A DNA stretch of 64,000 nt from Oscheius sp. JU75 (Eukaryota; Nematoda; Chromadorea; Rhabditida; Rhabditidae): positions 8,060,001 to 8,124,000 of the forward strand of contig JASJZC010000007.1 in NCBI GenBank assembly GCA_037178855.1, in the 5' to 3' direction. Below, in pieces: positions 10,970 to 24,500 of the stretch; positions within the stretch are counted from its first letter, which is position 1; each line of letters begins with the position of its first letter. The notes under the pieces were generated by a model. The model was given only the letters and a program-made list of their open reading frames with translations, made no database searches and was not told the DNA's origin. The position numbers were made by a program, and so were the translations under genes.

Positions 10970-12590
10970 AAAAAGCACCCCGATTTTTGGGAAGTTTTAC
11001 CCGTCGCGCCCCTAGTGAGTATTTTCGGGTATTATTGGTATGTATCGATAACACTCGTTGAGTACTACCTACATATACCATCCATAAGGTTTGGGTCGGA
11101 AAAAAGTACACATGCACATTGGCATTTCTACCTATATAATTATATAACAGTTAGTATGTATCCGTGTTTTAATATGAATTGTTTTAGTCTAGGTGGAAAA
11201 TTAAAACACTTAGAAAGCTCGGCGATAGTTTGAAATGTTGTAATTTCACATCTCTTTTCTGATTGTCTAATATGACGCTCATTGATGCTTATTTTATGAC
11301 CCCCGAATGGCTCGGTACACCTGCTGATATTAGCTATGATCGGCTCCCCAAATAATTGCACAATAGAGCTATTAGGTGGAGTGATCCTAGAGGAAGAGCA
11401 TGCAGAACATCAAGGTGGGTCGTGATAAAGTAGTTTTCCTAAACTGCGAGGAAAGTTCTCTAAAGTGACGACAGTTTTGAACGTTTCTAGATACTATGGA
11501 GGAGAAGTATTTCGTAACTACTCTAGTAGACATCTGATTTCTTTGTAAACTGGAGGCTGCAATAACATGAGAATGGCAGTGAAATGTTCCTGATTCGTCT
11601 TCTGTTTGTTTGCCAATAGGAGAAAATATCGACTGCCTACATGTTACCGTGTTCCTCAGTGCAGACAGCTTCACAACGATAGACGACTCTCCGCTTTCCA
11701 GGCGACCCAGCCGCTTCTAAATTCTGTTGCAGTTGACATTGTACTCTTATCTACTCGTTTAGTTACCACTTTGTTTCTACAGTCCCTCATTTCACAGCTT
11801 GGTTACTAAATCTGTACGTTGTCTTCCGGACTGAACTTGAAAATCTTCCAACGTGATTCCTAATTTGACTGGTACGAATCATACAGCTTTTGAGGACTTT
11901 CAAGGTCAACTTTTGCAAACTCTTTGACAGCGGTTTGGGTAGGAGCAGGAGCTATCCAAAAGCTTGCAAATGTCTCCCTGTGGTTCTTTTGACCAACAAC
12001 TACGAAAGTCTTTTGGCAAGCTCATTATGCCGACTCTCTCTGTTACACCTTAAGGCGGCACCCTAATTGTAAATCACGAGAGTCTATTGTGGGCTCCATA
12101 AAAATATCAATCGCCCAGGTTGACCTTTGTTATGGACACCTCTCGCGCGACAAAACATATGGCGCCGTCGAGATTCATAATATTGTCACCAAGACTCAAC
12201 TAATTTATTTAAGACTACGGATAGTGAAACACAAAAGTCCCGCCGAAAAGGAGGTTATGATGGGCATCAGCGTTTAATTACAGTGAGACCAGCTAAATGG
12301 CGACTTTTTGCTAAAGCAGTGGCCACCGCGAAGGGGAGGGAATCCTAAACAAGTGTATAAAACGGAAAAGGGGCACAAATGGGGATGGAGATGATAGGTA
12401 ACCCTGAGACGGAAGCGATAGACAGTAGGAAATAGCTACAAGGAACACGACACGTATAAAGCAACAACAGCGGGAGTTGACGGATATGATAAAAGTGGGT
12501 ACATAGTGAAGGAACAAGTATTTAGTTTAGGGAGTCTATATGGCTCTATGAAATGACACATTGAATCGAATTCAACACTGTTTTGAAGGG
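10970..12590. other. Repeat-flank and Msx 3' interval without recognised gene
   Basis: Open frames up to 95 codons occur (11387-11674, minus; 11606-11809, plus), but I could not pair them with convincing splice sites or a known family. The part next to 12590 is probably the 3' UTR or downstream flank of the homeobox gene. Confidence 0.35.
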
Positions 12591-12591
12591 G

Positions 12592-14195
12592 CTACCATTG
12601 TGGATAGCCAAAGCCGAGAAAAGACTTGTTCGGATCCGTTTGAGCCACTACAGCTGCAGCCGCGATTGCACTAGCTTGAGCGAACTTGACCTTTTCCACC
12701 TCGGCCTCCTGTAGTCGTTTCGATTTCGCCCTTCGGTTCTGAAAACTCATAATGTAGACAGCAGTTTAAAGTGTGTCTTGTTGAAGAATTTCACCTTCAA
12801 CATTAGCAGCAGGGGGTCCCTTTCGCCATTTATCACCTGATTAGCTGATGCCAATGTACACTTCTACCCTGTTTTTGATTACGTAGTCATATTAATGCGG
12901 AGAGAGTTTTGAGCGACCAAGCTGATGATGGTGCTTAGGCGCCATAGTAAATCAGCGTGCTTGCAGATGTGAACGAGGAGACTATGTGACAATGAGGGAT
13001 GACCAGATTATTAGACGGGGATGATGATAGTCTCGTAAAAACGATTAGCACGTTGTCTCTATACAAAAGACCATTGACCATATCATTTGCTCGTCCCTGA
13101 TGACAGAACAATAGGAAGAGTTGAGGGCATTTTCCATCTGGCGACGCTCACCACCTACCTCGAGACCGGAACCAGTACCCAGGCTGGTTGAGCGGCGATC
13201 TTTACGTAATTATTGTTTGAAGGTCAATTATGTGAGGAATCGCTATCATCTGCCACTGGCGGGCGCGAAATTCGAGACAAAGCTATCTCCTTGAGGAATA
13301 CTGTAGCACCTGGCCCGGGTTCTCGCAAATGAAATCACGCAATGTGGAGGCATTCCAACGCACATGTCGAGTCTCTTTGTTCGATTGGGAGAATCATTAT
13401 CTTCCGGTCGTTGAAACTTTTAATTGATCAAAAAGATCTAGTCGCTTATAATAGTAGTCTTATAAAGATCGTAAATGTGTTGCGCGTGGCTATGAGCGCG
13501 TGTGCCGAGATTCTTGTCTCTCGACACGCTCTATTATAATTACAGTCTACGCGAAGTTATGATCTTCACACATCCCGACAGGATCAAGGACATACCTGGA
13601 ACCATATCTTGACTTGGGTCTCTGTCAGTTGAAGGGAGTTGCTGAACTCGGCTCGTTCAGCTATGCTCAAGTACTGCTTCAGTTGGAACTTTTTCTCCAA
13701 GGACAAAAGTTGTTGGGTACTGAACGGTGTCCTCGGTTTTCTGTTGTTTTTGTGTTTCCGGAGCATACACTTGTTCAGGCCCATTTGGAGCTTGGCTTCT
13801 TCTGACGCTACAAAAGAAGTATGTCAGACAATGAAAATGACTTACTGGGTGTGTCGCAATGGGAGCCAGGTGTTGCATTTATCCAGCTGATCTGGGAAGG
13901 GATGGACTGTGGAGAGGAGCCAGAGGACTCGGGAGAACTTTCAGGGACGGGAACTGATAGCCTACAAATTTGGTTTGGTTGGAAACAAGAAAAGCTACCG
14001 TGACTGTCCGAAGAACAGGAGGGAAGGGTCAAAAGGACTTCCAAATTTTAAAGGATACGGCGCAATTGGCATCAACCTTGTTTCTGGAGGTGTCATAGGT
14101 GAGATTGGCGTCGGTTTCGCCACTTCTAGCCTCGGCTCCAGGATTCTGTCCACACTGAACAGTGAGGGCCGTTTCTGTGTTTCCATTGAAACCAT
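12592..14195 (-). CDS. vab-15: Msx-class homeobox transcription factor (VAB-15 / MSX orthologue)
   Basis: Nuclear DNA-binding regulator of neural, mesodermal and epidermal patterning. Four exons close exactly in frame: 13999-14195, 13846-13961, 13596-13807 and 12592-12738 (672 nt, 223 aa). The start ATG at 14195 directly follows a TTTTCCAG acceptor. The N-terminus carries an EH1-like repressor motif ([10 protein letters not shown]) as in Msx proteins, then a Pro/Ser-rich linker. The homeodomain ([20 protein letters not shown] through [20 protein letters not shown]) is Msx class. An intron splits it just after KIWFQ, and it resumes as [17 protein letters not shown] short Ala-rich tail ends GFGYPQW. 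Length agrees with my recollection of roughly 225 residues for C. elegans VAB-15. The long gene-free 5' flank fits a developmentally regulated gene. Confidence 0.95.
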
Positions 14196-17100
14196 CTGGA
14201 AAAGAAGATTGGTGAGACTCTCGAGAGAAAGAGAAGAAAAACTGTAATTTGAGAGTCTGTCGGCGTCAGGATAGAGGTGTAAGTAATCTCGGCAGAGGCG
14301 CCAGCAATCATGCAATTTGAGAAATCAACGGCGCCCCATGCCTAAATTGTCTTAGCAAACAATCTCTACCGTAATAACGAGCCAGCTGCCAATCCGCACA
14401 GGGAATATATGAATCGGGGTGCTAATTTTACAGAAATCGTATGGATGGGCTCCCCATTAAACGAATAGAAAAGACTCGAAACTGATTACTATCCAGCCCT
14501 TTATCAAACAAGATCAAACAAACAACCTTTGGTATCCTTTATGTTAAAGCTTTGAACTTAAGTTAGTCTACGTCGAAAGTAAGCAACCGGGGGGAACGTC
14601 TGGCCTATGAGCAAAAGTCGTAATTTCTTCTACGGCAATTATTGCAAATTAAGAGTCTCGCTCCCAGAAGAGTCATAACTGCTCAAACTACTTAGTTGGA
14701 AAATTGCCCTAAGCAGGAAGACGCATGTCTTAACAAGGGTGATAAACTTCTCGTGGTCCATGAGCCTAGCGCTAGATCAAAAGGAAATTGACCGTGGGAT
14801 AATGGTCAGATCATATGCGGAATGTTCTGGCGTACAAGGTCGAGAAAAACATAGAAGGAGATGAAGTAACAATAAGGTGTGAATCAGTTTGGAAATTTTG
14901 CGTTAAGAGATTGCGATGAGTGGAGAATGAGGTGGCATGGCGTGCGCTTTCCCCAGGCCCCGCCTCTTCCACAACACTCTCTCCCTAGGCAAATACGGTA
15001 GGATTCTGCCGGACCGGCTGACCCAAAATTACGACATAATTAGCAGTGATTGATAGTATCGTATCACCTGCTTCTTGGCCATTTCATAGCTTTCAATTAG
15101 GGAACAGTTATGATGATCCTGGAACAAGATGCTTCAATGTTTTTCCTTATTATTCCTCTGGAGAGCTAAAAAAGATCTGAACGATTGTTATTCGCAATTG
15201 TCGTAAAGATATGAGTACAGTTCCGTTTCCTTGCCTCCCAAGAACTACAGTAAGCCCCTGGAAGTTGAATCGCGTTAATTGGCCAACAATTTCTCCATTA
15301 AGGGCTCCCAAGTAATTATGTTCTGTTTACGTTTAGAAGACTTTTGATTAAAGTCATCTCCACCAATCTGCCTACTCAATTTGGCAAAGGAACCACAAAC
15401 TGGGTGATTTCCCAACGAGATTGTTCTATTGTCGCTCAAAGGCGGAAAGAGATTATTAGGTTAGACACTGTATGAGTAGCGTTTCCCAAAGGCGTGCCCC
15501 TTTCTTTGACGAGATATGAGCCCTCCGCCTCGGTGTCGAGACCCAGCTGATTGACAAGCGCTAATTTTGACGAATCAGCCAGCGCTGAAAGTTGGTGTTG
15601 GCGAAATACAGTTGGTCTGATAGGACCTCCGCGTAGCTTAATTTATATGGCGCCGCCCAGGAGTCGTTAGAGGACCATTTGAACGACTAGATTGTTGCTA
15701 ATAGAGACTAGGAGCAACTGATATGTTTGCATCTTTTCTGACGCCCCAATTTCCGGCTTTCAACAGGAAATGGACGTTTTATCTTTGAAAACAAAGCGAC
15801 CGCAGTATGTGTGTGTGAAATAGATGAGCCCATTAACATATCCAATCTCAGCAATTCCGGTAGCCAGAGAGGGAGCCGCTTAGCGACATTAGCATATTAC
15901 CCAATTAGGCTCTTTTTGGGGGAACAGTTCGGGGGGATTAGGTCTGTAGTGATACATGGAAAAGGACCACCCAATGTATCTTGTTCTTTTACGATGTAAC
16001 TACGACCTGAAGCTGGGCCAATAGACCACGACAGTTGCGCACTTTAAGAGGAGCCTGGAATGAATTATGGCGAATTAAGTGCGCCTCGTTAGGAGACAAG
16101 ATCAATTGTCTTCAGGAAATGAAGAAAGTCCCTATTAGCTGCTTTGATTGAACGAAGAACTTCCTGTGGGCAGTGTAACGAGTAAACCAAAACACTTTAG
16201 ATGACATCATATAGGTCAAGACTTGAGCCTAGACACTCAGGCCTACAGTATCCGGCCCGAGTTCTGATTTTTACAGCTGGAGCATTTCCTATGCTCATTT
16301 GCCCATCAAACGAATTTCGCAGCGAATTAATCGCTGAGTGATGCTGTAGATGTGACACCCGCCAGCATTAAACAAACTTTAAACTGAATCTGATCAATTG
16401 GCTCGTTGTCTGTACATCGCAAAACAATTTGCGATCAAGATACATTTGTCATGAGAGTGCCCCCGAGGCCGTGGACAATTGAAATCTAAGAAAAATAAGA
16501 TAACAGCTGGTTATCTAACATGCCCACGGGTCGGGAGGGGCTCCCATGAGCAAGAAGGATCCATCGGCTACCTGCCCTGCTTATCTGATGGCCAGAAGAC
16601 AGAGTTTGTGTCACCAGAATGATGATAGGCGAGCTGCTAATTAGCCAACAGCATGAGAAGCGGAACAATTATATCATAATGAGTCAGTTGACCATGGATA
16701 CTGGACCTAAGAAGTGGCAGAAGAAGATAGCAAACACGTCTTCTTTTGACTTAGAATGCCTGATGTTCTATTCTGAAATTAATATTTTCTGGAAAGAGGA
16801 TGAAAACGATCGAACTTTTTTGAATCTAATGATGATCCAAACACCAAGATCTTGTGGAAAACAATTTGTAGTGAATGTCAAAGTCTTTTTCTATTGAAAT
16901 AACACAAGTTCACTGAACGTTTTACCTGTATCGTTTCCACGGCACTTAACAGTCTCAGTTGAGCAAGCAACTTCTTAGAGAGTGAGAACAATAGAAAGTT
17001 CAGCAGAAGAAACATCTTCTTTAGGTCTCGTCAAGTTTTTTCTTTGCACTAGCGGAGCAACTAGGTTCTCCCAATTTCTTTTGTAATTGATAACTATACT

Positions 17101-17819
17101 ATCAGTTGCTCTAAGTGGTCGATGGGCTCTCAGAGAGTTCCTAACTTGTTTCTGTATACTGCATTAAACTCTACATTGCGCACACTTTTGTAGAAACTAA
17201 TTCAGTTCGAAAGGTTTAAAGCTCTCTTCCTTTAGATCTATAAAGAAAGCACTGCACCTCATCTCTAAAAGATGCTCTCGGTCGTTCTTGAAGTTCAAAG
17301 TGTTGAAATAGTGATCTTTCCTACACATGTCACCTGTTTTCAGATCTTCGCAACTGCCGACCGCCAATAAATCAGCCCCACAAATGATTCTATTTGTTTA
17401 GACTAGACTCTTGTATTTTCTTCATGTCACAAGACTTGTTCACTTCTTGTTTCTTTCGGCCGGAAACGCACTCAACCTGCCCCTTCCCCAGCCAATGAAC
17501 AATTAATAAATGAGCCAGCCGCTGGTGTCAGTTGTGATATTTCTTCGGGTCTAATGGTGAGCGCTAATTGCTCGCCGCTAAACTAACACAAGTGAACAAC
17601 TGTCGTGCTGATAACAACCCGACAATGTATCATAGGTTCGCCGGGCAGCCGGGAGACGAGGGATGAAGGGTGAATTCGACAGAATATTCTTTTTATTGAG
17701 AACCATCTTGATATAGAAATGTGATAAAAGAAGCCACCCATTGTAAGCAGTATAAGCCGAGGGCTAGACCAATATAGAGGGAACAGTTCCGTAGAGGATA
17801 AGATCACTTGAAGTGTATT
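14196..17819. other. 3.6-kb gene-free 5' flank of the Msx gene, probable regulatory region
   Basis: No splice-supported coding exon was found on either strand. The sequence is neither low-complexity nor visibly repetitive, and taatta/caattag-type homeodomain core sites are scattered through it (for example near 15060, 15890 and 16325). This fits cis-regulatory DNA for the adjacent developmental gene, but no single element can be assigned by eye. Confidence 0.4.
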
Positions 17820-20800
17820 TTAGAGAAACGCAACATCTTCGTCGTCGCTGGTGTCGACGTCAGTCGGATGCTGTTTTGGCAGTAGAACTTCACGGTCGCA
17901 GAGATCTTCGATATCACTTTCAGAGTCGGCAGAGGAAGTAGTGCTGAAACCAAAAAGTTTTCCAAAGCCTCTAAATGGCTGTGATACTGGACATCCGTGA
18001 GCATAGACCAAATTTGGCGTACGACGAAGTTAATTACATGATTTCGTTTTTCCAATCATGTTTTCTCATTGTTCAACTGAGTCCAACAATACGTCAAGTC
18101 GGACAACCATGTCTATGCAAAGATTGTGAGGTCTATCGAAGTGCTCTCTAGCTCTTTCACCTGTATCTGTATCTATCTTTTCCAAAAACGAGATTCCCGC
18201 ATCCATCACCCTAAAGTCTGAAGCTCTGTTTTGTTGTCATATTATGGTCCTGTCTATTCTTTTTATTACTTTCAATGCTACTGCCAGAACGACGCGTCTC
18301 GCTTGATGTTAGGCCGTACATCGTGGAATTGTCAAAACATGGAACCTACTCGGATCTGATGAACGAAGTAGACGATTGAACCAGTTGATAAGCAACATTG
18401 AGCAAAGGATTTGATTCTAGGGCAGTCATTGAGCAGTATCGTCGCTTCATCGAATCGTTGACTCTTTCCATCCCGATGACCTGCATAGTACTGGAAGTAA
18501 TCATTCCACTGAAAATAGAATGATATTTGTCAGCTCTGAAGTCTAGGTACATTTGTCCCTCTTCAGAAGTGATTCTGTTCCTTGAAAGCGACAAAGAGTT
18601 GTTGATATTGAGACTGGTGCGGCTAACGAACTGCAATGACTAAACTTGTTAGAGTACATGCTACATTTCTCTGTTCACCTTAACTAGATGATTCATGAAG
18701 GCTGATCTTTCCCTCACTGGCATCTTATTCACAGAACATTCTTCTTCAGCCACACTGGTAGATAGGAATGTATCTGCAAACATGTGATCTCGCCTTCGAC
18801 AATACAAAAGTTAAACATTGTTTTTCGCGAATAGCAAAGGAAATGAACATACCGGCCTCGTCGGCAATAGTATTGAGCATTGGTCGAATCTCGAGAGACT
18901 CGACACCCGTTGAAATCGTACGCGTAACTTCCTCCCGATTGTGTAGGACAGTGGAAGATGATCTGAGACGAAATACATTGGAATATTAAAATGCTTGCGC
19001 TCTCTAAAGGGAAGGTCTCATAGGTCTAATGAGTTGCTCATCTGGTTCGCTATCTCCCGTTTGGTATTTTTGTTCGTTCTGGCCTACAATCCTGCAAAAT
19101 ATAGACAATCAGAAAAACTAGACTCTCTGTCCAAATCCTGTTGTCCATTATGTTGCTACACATTCAAAATGTTAACTACTGCAAACAGTTGTTGTCTGTC
19201 GGTTCAAAACCTTTGCTCGAATATGTTCATTTTGTCAAGCAGATACGGAATACATGAAGTACAAATAGAACTCACTTGATATAGGCAGTAGAAAACAAAG
19301 GAGATGTCTCACTGTATGAGACACTGATCTTCTGAGTATCATCTCTGAAATAACTTGTTTCCCAGGAATGTATTCAACGTTTCTCACGTTCTCTTTTTCA
19401 CACTGGTAACCGTCCTCGAGTCCATTCTCATAATAGGCCTAGGTTTACACGTGATCCTGGCATAGACTTCCTCTATGGCCATTCTAAACTACGTGTAAAG
19501 ACGCTTTTTCCCAAACTAACTTTAGCTGTGCCCGCATTTCTTTGTTGAATGTGAAGTAGATAATGGGATTGATCATTTGGGTGAAAGAGTAGCAAAAACT
19601 ATTGAAGATGATGGCGGCTGTTGAGCTGAAGTACCGCGTGTAGTAGGAAACGTAGTAAACTGTCATGTAGGCGTAGAAGATTAACGCGACAGCAGTAATC
19701 TAGTAGTTTTGTTGGAAGTATTCGAAAAACAGTGTTACTTGAAGAAGGATTCTCTGCTGCTGTCTGTTGGCTCGTCTGGCAGCCATCTCCCTGACATCGG
19801 TCGAGATCTGTTTCGTTCCCATTTTCATGGACATTTCCAAAAGCATTGTACTTGCCCTAAAAAGGCGGATCTTGTATCGAAAGCGATCCATCACATGCTA
19901 CTCTTAAGCGCTAGGTTAGAGTGAACTGAAAATGGACAATCCGTGGATTTTCTGAGAATCTTTTTTGTCTTTTCAAATGTCAACGGACTGTGTTAAATAA
20001 AGAATTGACATGCACATGCGAAAAACTAAAAAGAGCAGTAGCCCAGAAAAAATAAAGTATGACATCTACATGCAACTAATCAAAACTCATGGCTAACACT
20101 ATTCTAGACGGTGAGGAGATCGTGGAGTGAAACCTAAAAGCTCTTTACGATATCACAGGCCGCATTTCTGTTTTGGCAGCCAGATCTATAGATTAAGGAA
20201 GAGCCCGTGCTTTGTTAGGTGAAAGTTTCGCGATAGACTGCCAAAACCCGTGAGATCAGTAGTCGCTTTCCGAAATCAAAAAGCCATGCACATTTTCCGG
20301 CTCTCATTGTTCACCTTTTTGCCTGCTGCAGTATCCGGAAGGACTGTATCAGCCGGCTACAAGAAATCCAGCTAAAAACCCCAAAAGGAAAAAGTAGAAA
20401 AGAGGAATTCGTATATCTTTTAAACATGCCAAAATGCAAAAAGGCTGATTGAAAAGTGTGTGTGAATTATAAATATTGTGAGAAGGAAAAAGTAAACAGA
20501 CCTCTGCCATTGGGATCGTGGCATCTTGATGATGGAACTGCTTGTCTCCGAGCCATTCTTGCCGCTCTTCTGCGACCCATGTCTAAAAACAAAGCACTGC
20601 ACTCCGTGCACAAAAAGACACACAAAATGTTTGGTTTTATTCGATAACGTGCTCCTCTTCAACTTCTTGGATACAACATCTAAAACTTACTGTCTCAAGG
20701 CCACCTTCCGCTTGTGTCTCTTGTACAGCTGGTATAGGGTGATCGGATTGCTGATTGTCAATACGACAATGGTGATGATCTCGACCGGAGTATAAACCAG

Positions 20801-21568
20801 CACGTAGTAATTAAATGTGCTCGCGTCTAAATAAGCCCCTCTTCAAATTAGTCCAATTTGCAGGCATGCGTAGTCTCTCTTCCTGTGTGCAAAGAAACCC
20901 AACCTGTTTCCTTATAGCCGAAGCTGTAGTAGCCGTGGCTCTCGAGAGGACGAATCATACAGCAGACTTTGCTGTAGAAGAAGGCTACATTTGTAGACAG
21001 AAAGATCATCCAACAGGCTAGCCTAATTCAGCATTTTTGTCACAGAAGTAATGCTTTCTAACGTGTATTTCCGAATCCTCGGAATCGTCACAATTGTGTT
21101 GTATTTTCCATAGAGCCCGATTGCTATCAATCGATCTATACAAATCGCAGCCATGTGCCTAAAAACCTCTTCGTGTAGTATAGGAGAACCACTCTTACGT
21201 CAGAGTGATAGCCCATGCTGTCCAGTCGATGATGTTGAAGATTCTGATACCCAGCTCAGGAATGTGTAACCTTCTTAAGATTATGGGAGGATAAAAGTAG
21301 CAGGTTGTTACTATCCCATGCAAGACGTCGGCTATAGCCAGGCTGAGCATTAGAATGAAACTGGAATAGAATGTGTTTCGCTTTAATGTCCTTTTTACCT
21401 CGCCCGATGTAAATATTTGTTCCTAAGTAGGACCACAATGATGCAAAGGTTGCCGAGAATGGCAAAAACGCCGAGGGATTGGAGTGGGATGAACACCAAT
21501 ATGTCCTGGAGAGATGGACTAGGTGGTTCTGGATCATCTGTACCCGTTGATACTGTGGATGTCTCCAT
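17820..21568 (-). CDS. Orphan rhodopsin-family (class A) GPCR with long C-terminal tail
   Basis: Plasma-membrane seven-pass receptor. Start ATG 21568 follows GAGTTTAG; stop 17820-17822. TM1 reads LGVFAILGNLCIIVVLLR (N1.50 present), and after a roughly 45-nt intron TM2 reads LMLSLAIADVLHGIVTTCYF (D2.50). The end of TM3 has IDRLIAIGLYGKYN in place of the DRY region (about 21100-21175). TM5 is at about 20700-20825 (VLVYTPVEIITIVVLTISN). A long third intracellular loop is split by introns. TM6 (RILLQ|ITAVALIFYAYM) needs a 39-nt intron at about 19699-19737 that removes an apparent stop. TM7 has MINPIIYFTFNKEMRAQL, a variant of NPxxY (about 19515-19590). A Ser-rich tail spans at least six small exons, including SSSTVLHNREEVTRTISTG and an acidic end with TDVDTSDDEDVAFL. 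Probably around 600 residues. The ligand class cannot be assigned, though the layout resembles neuropeptide-type orphan receptors. Confidence 0.82.
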
Positions 21569-24500
21569 CTAAACTCAAGAGATGGTATTGTAAAATTGTC
21601 TAAGAAAGAACAAGAAGGTGGAATAGCTGAGAAAATACAGTGACTGGACATTTTTGTGCCAAACTTTGCGTTCTGACTGAAAGGAAAGAAAAATGCTGTT
21701 TAAATAGAAAGCCGTTGTTCTTCCGGATACAAATTTCAATTAGAAAAAGAGAATTGGATTCTAAAGCCGGATATTATAGTAATTGCCGGTTTCTTCCAAG
21801 AAAAAATTCTCTTGAATAAAGATTCTCCAAGTGTTGCGATATCACTTTTTTGCAGCATTAACTGAGAGATGGCAGTGCACCGGAACTGAATTATCCTCAC
21901 GGCAAATGAAGTTTAATACGACACACGGGAATCTCATCTCTTCTTTTTTGCCTACTCTACCTCCGAAACGTCTTCTTCTGCCCCTAACGGAATTTCCAGC
22001 TTGCGGCGAGCGCGGTCCCAAAAATGGAGTATGAGATGCGTTGGACTTTTTGGAATATGTAATGGGAATTCAACGACTGGAGAAAGAGAGTTACTCATGT
22101 CGCGCAAGGGGTGCAGAATGTGTGGGCAGGTAACTACAAAGATGAAGAAGGGGCGGAGAGAAAAGAGAGAGGGAGTGAAGAAGAAAAAAAAAGTTAGGAA
22201 CAAGTAGAGTCAACGAAGTGTTGATTGTTGCAAAAAGTTGTGAGTTGAATTCGGAGGCGAAACGAAGAAAAGGGCCGAGTGAGAGCGGTCAGTCTAATGA
22301 GGAAATGCCGGAAGATTGGCTCTCGAGAACAAACTGACCTCAAAACTAATTTCAATTCTAATATGCAACAAATATGACAACTTTTCCGCTAAACAATTTG
22401 TCAAAACGAGTGAGCAAGCGATTGTTTCCGAAAATATGAAGGTAATTAGCAGGTCTGGGAAACTGACCTGCAGACCAACTACAATTTTCAAACTAGATGA
22501 CTAAGAACAATTAAAAAGAGCTGTCAACTTTGGAACCACGGGACAGCCGGAGCTTCATGCGGCTCCTCACACAAATTGCAGCCTTCGCAAACAGATTCTG
22601 GCGCTAATTGAGTTGCTATTAAATTGTAAGATGAATGTCTCCTCTAGACAAAAAGAAAGAGACGAATGAGGCGAGTGCCTCTATCAAATTGGTGAGACAC
22701 GGGCTCAGATTGGCAGGTTACGGCCAGGGCCCGCAACAAGGCATTTTATGAATATCTAATAGCCGCAGAAGGCCTCTGTCTATCCTGGATCGGTTTCCGC
22801 ACGTCACCTCTACCGAAAAGTTTGGGGTTAATGATAGAAGGACAAACACAAACTCGTGACCATTTATCCCCGTGGAAAAGTTATATATATATATATATAT
22901 ATATATGTGGCTGCAGCAGTCTTTTGACTACTTTGTTCAAATTGGATGTGCGAAGGAGGGACGAGCCAGGTGTTGGCTGTTCCCGAATGTCTTTGAACTT
23001 TTTTTTTACTGTTCCAAATGGATTTCCGCTTCAATTTCATTACGAACTGGAACAAAGAAGGACAGAGAGCCGATAATGGAATAAAGAAAGAATTGAGTTG
23101 AAATCAAGGAAAATTGTTCTTTAGGCCGGCCTGCCTCTCTCCGACTCCCTCCAATCCTATGTATCAAAGAGCTAATAGATGAACGGCCGAAAACCTCGAT
23201 CTCTCGTTGTTGTCGTCAGAGAGCCGGGAGAACAAAACGGAGAAAATGATGCGCAATTTGGTTTTGCGGTCTTCAAATCAGTTTAGAACGGGCACCAACA
23301 TAAGATAGGCGCCATCTAACCCAATCATGCAATGTAGACTCATTTTTCGGGAGAAGGCTATAGTCACCTCCATAATGCATCCTTTTTGGTCTAATAGTAA
23401 CATCAGTAGAGGCAAGGCTGTTGTTGTGTCGACATTCCGATTTCTGGGCACTAGACACGATCACTTAGTGAATTTTTAACTGCTAAACAGCTGCAAGTCT
23501 TTTAAAGTTCAAAAGAGGCACGAGGGGCAGGAGAGAAAAGCAAAGAACTGAAGTCAATTGAACGGCTAGGAGAACCATGTTAACGTAACTAGGCTCTCCC
23601 TGCCACTACGGGCGACTGGGACTGGCTACTGATGTGAACCTGACATTGTCAATTTTAGGGTGCTTCCGAAGACGGATATAATTGAAAACTGATAGTTAAA
23701 CTTCAAAAAAGTTAGTCAAAAATGGATCTAAAAATGAAACCACCGATGTTTCTTGGGTCAGTCAAATGACACGAGCTTCTATTTTTGTGTTGTACCACAA
23801 TTCGCTTCCAATCAAGCTTAAGACTTTTTAGCTGAGCGAACGCTCCATGTAAGTTTACTGTTAGTTAAGTTTTTAATTATAAGTTTGTGTTTTAGGCGCC
23901 AACAACCAACTGTTGTTTATATCCACATTTCTTCACTTGGAACAGGTGCAGGTTTTAAACAACCCAACTCTCAAGTGACATAGATAGTGAAACGTTCTTA
24001 AAGTTTAGAAAAATGCAAAAGACACCCATCCCACTTAGTACTCAAACAGCGTTAAGCTCTGCACAGAGAAGGTTCCTTGTATGATGACAAAACGAACAAA
24101 CAAGCTCTCTCTGAAAATGGCAAAAGTTTTAGAATGTTCATCTCGCTTCACTACGCATTAAAGACGTAGCGAAGCATCGAAACGAAGCCATAATTAACCG
24201 TACTTTTTCTCACTCTGAAAGTCAGCTCAAGTGCGAAAAGAAGTGACTCTTCGTGGCTGGGAGATTAGAAACTGAGAGGAGTCAGAGGCGTGATATTACG
24301 AGCAAAAGACAGAATGTGGTAGTAAAAGCGGAACGCCTTGTTGTTTTCTTTCGCGTATCTTTCGCACTAGGGGCGACTTGTCGAAAACTCAGCCAGGAAG
24401 GAAATGATTTTCTAGATGAATGCTGACAAGAAAAACAATGTGCTTTAATTTGCGGCGCATGTCTTTCTTCCAGACTGGGATATAGCAACAAAAATGCAGT

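Noticed and set aside
12311-12517. 68-codon hydrophobic frame just downstream of the Msx stop.
   Set aside because: It starts within the probable 3' UTR of the Msx gene and has pyrimidine-driven composition only.
14196-14315. N-terminal extension of the Msx frame starting at 14315.
   Set aside because: The TCTTTTCCAG acceptor immediately before ATG 14195 and the exact match to the usual VAB-15 size favour the shorter start.
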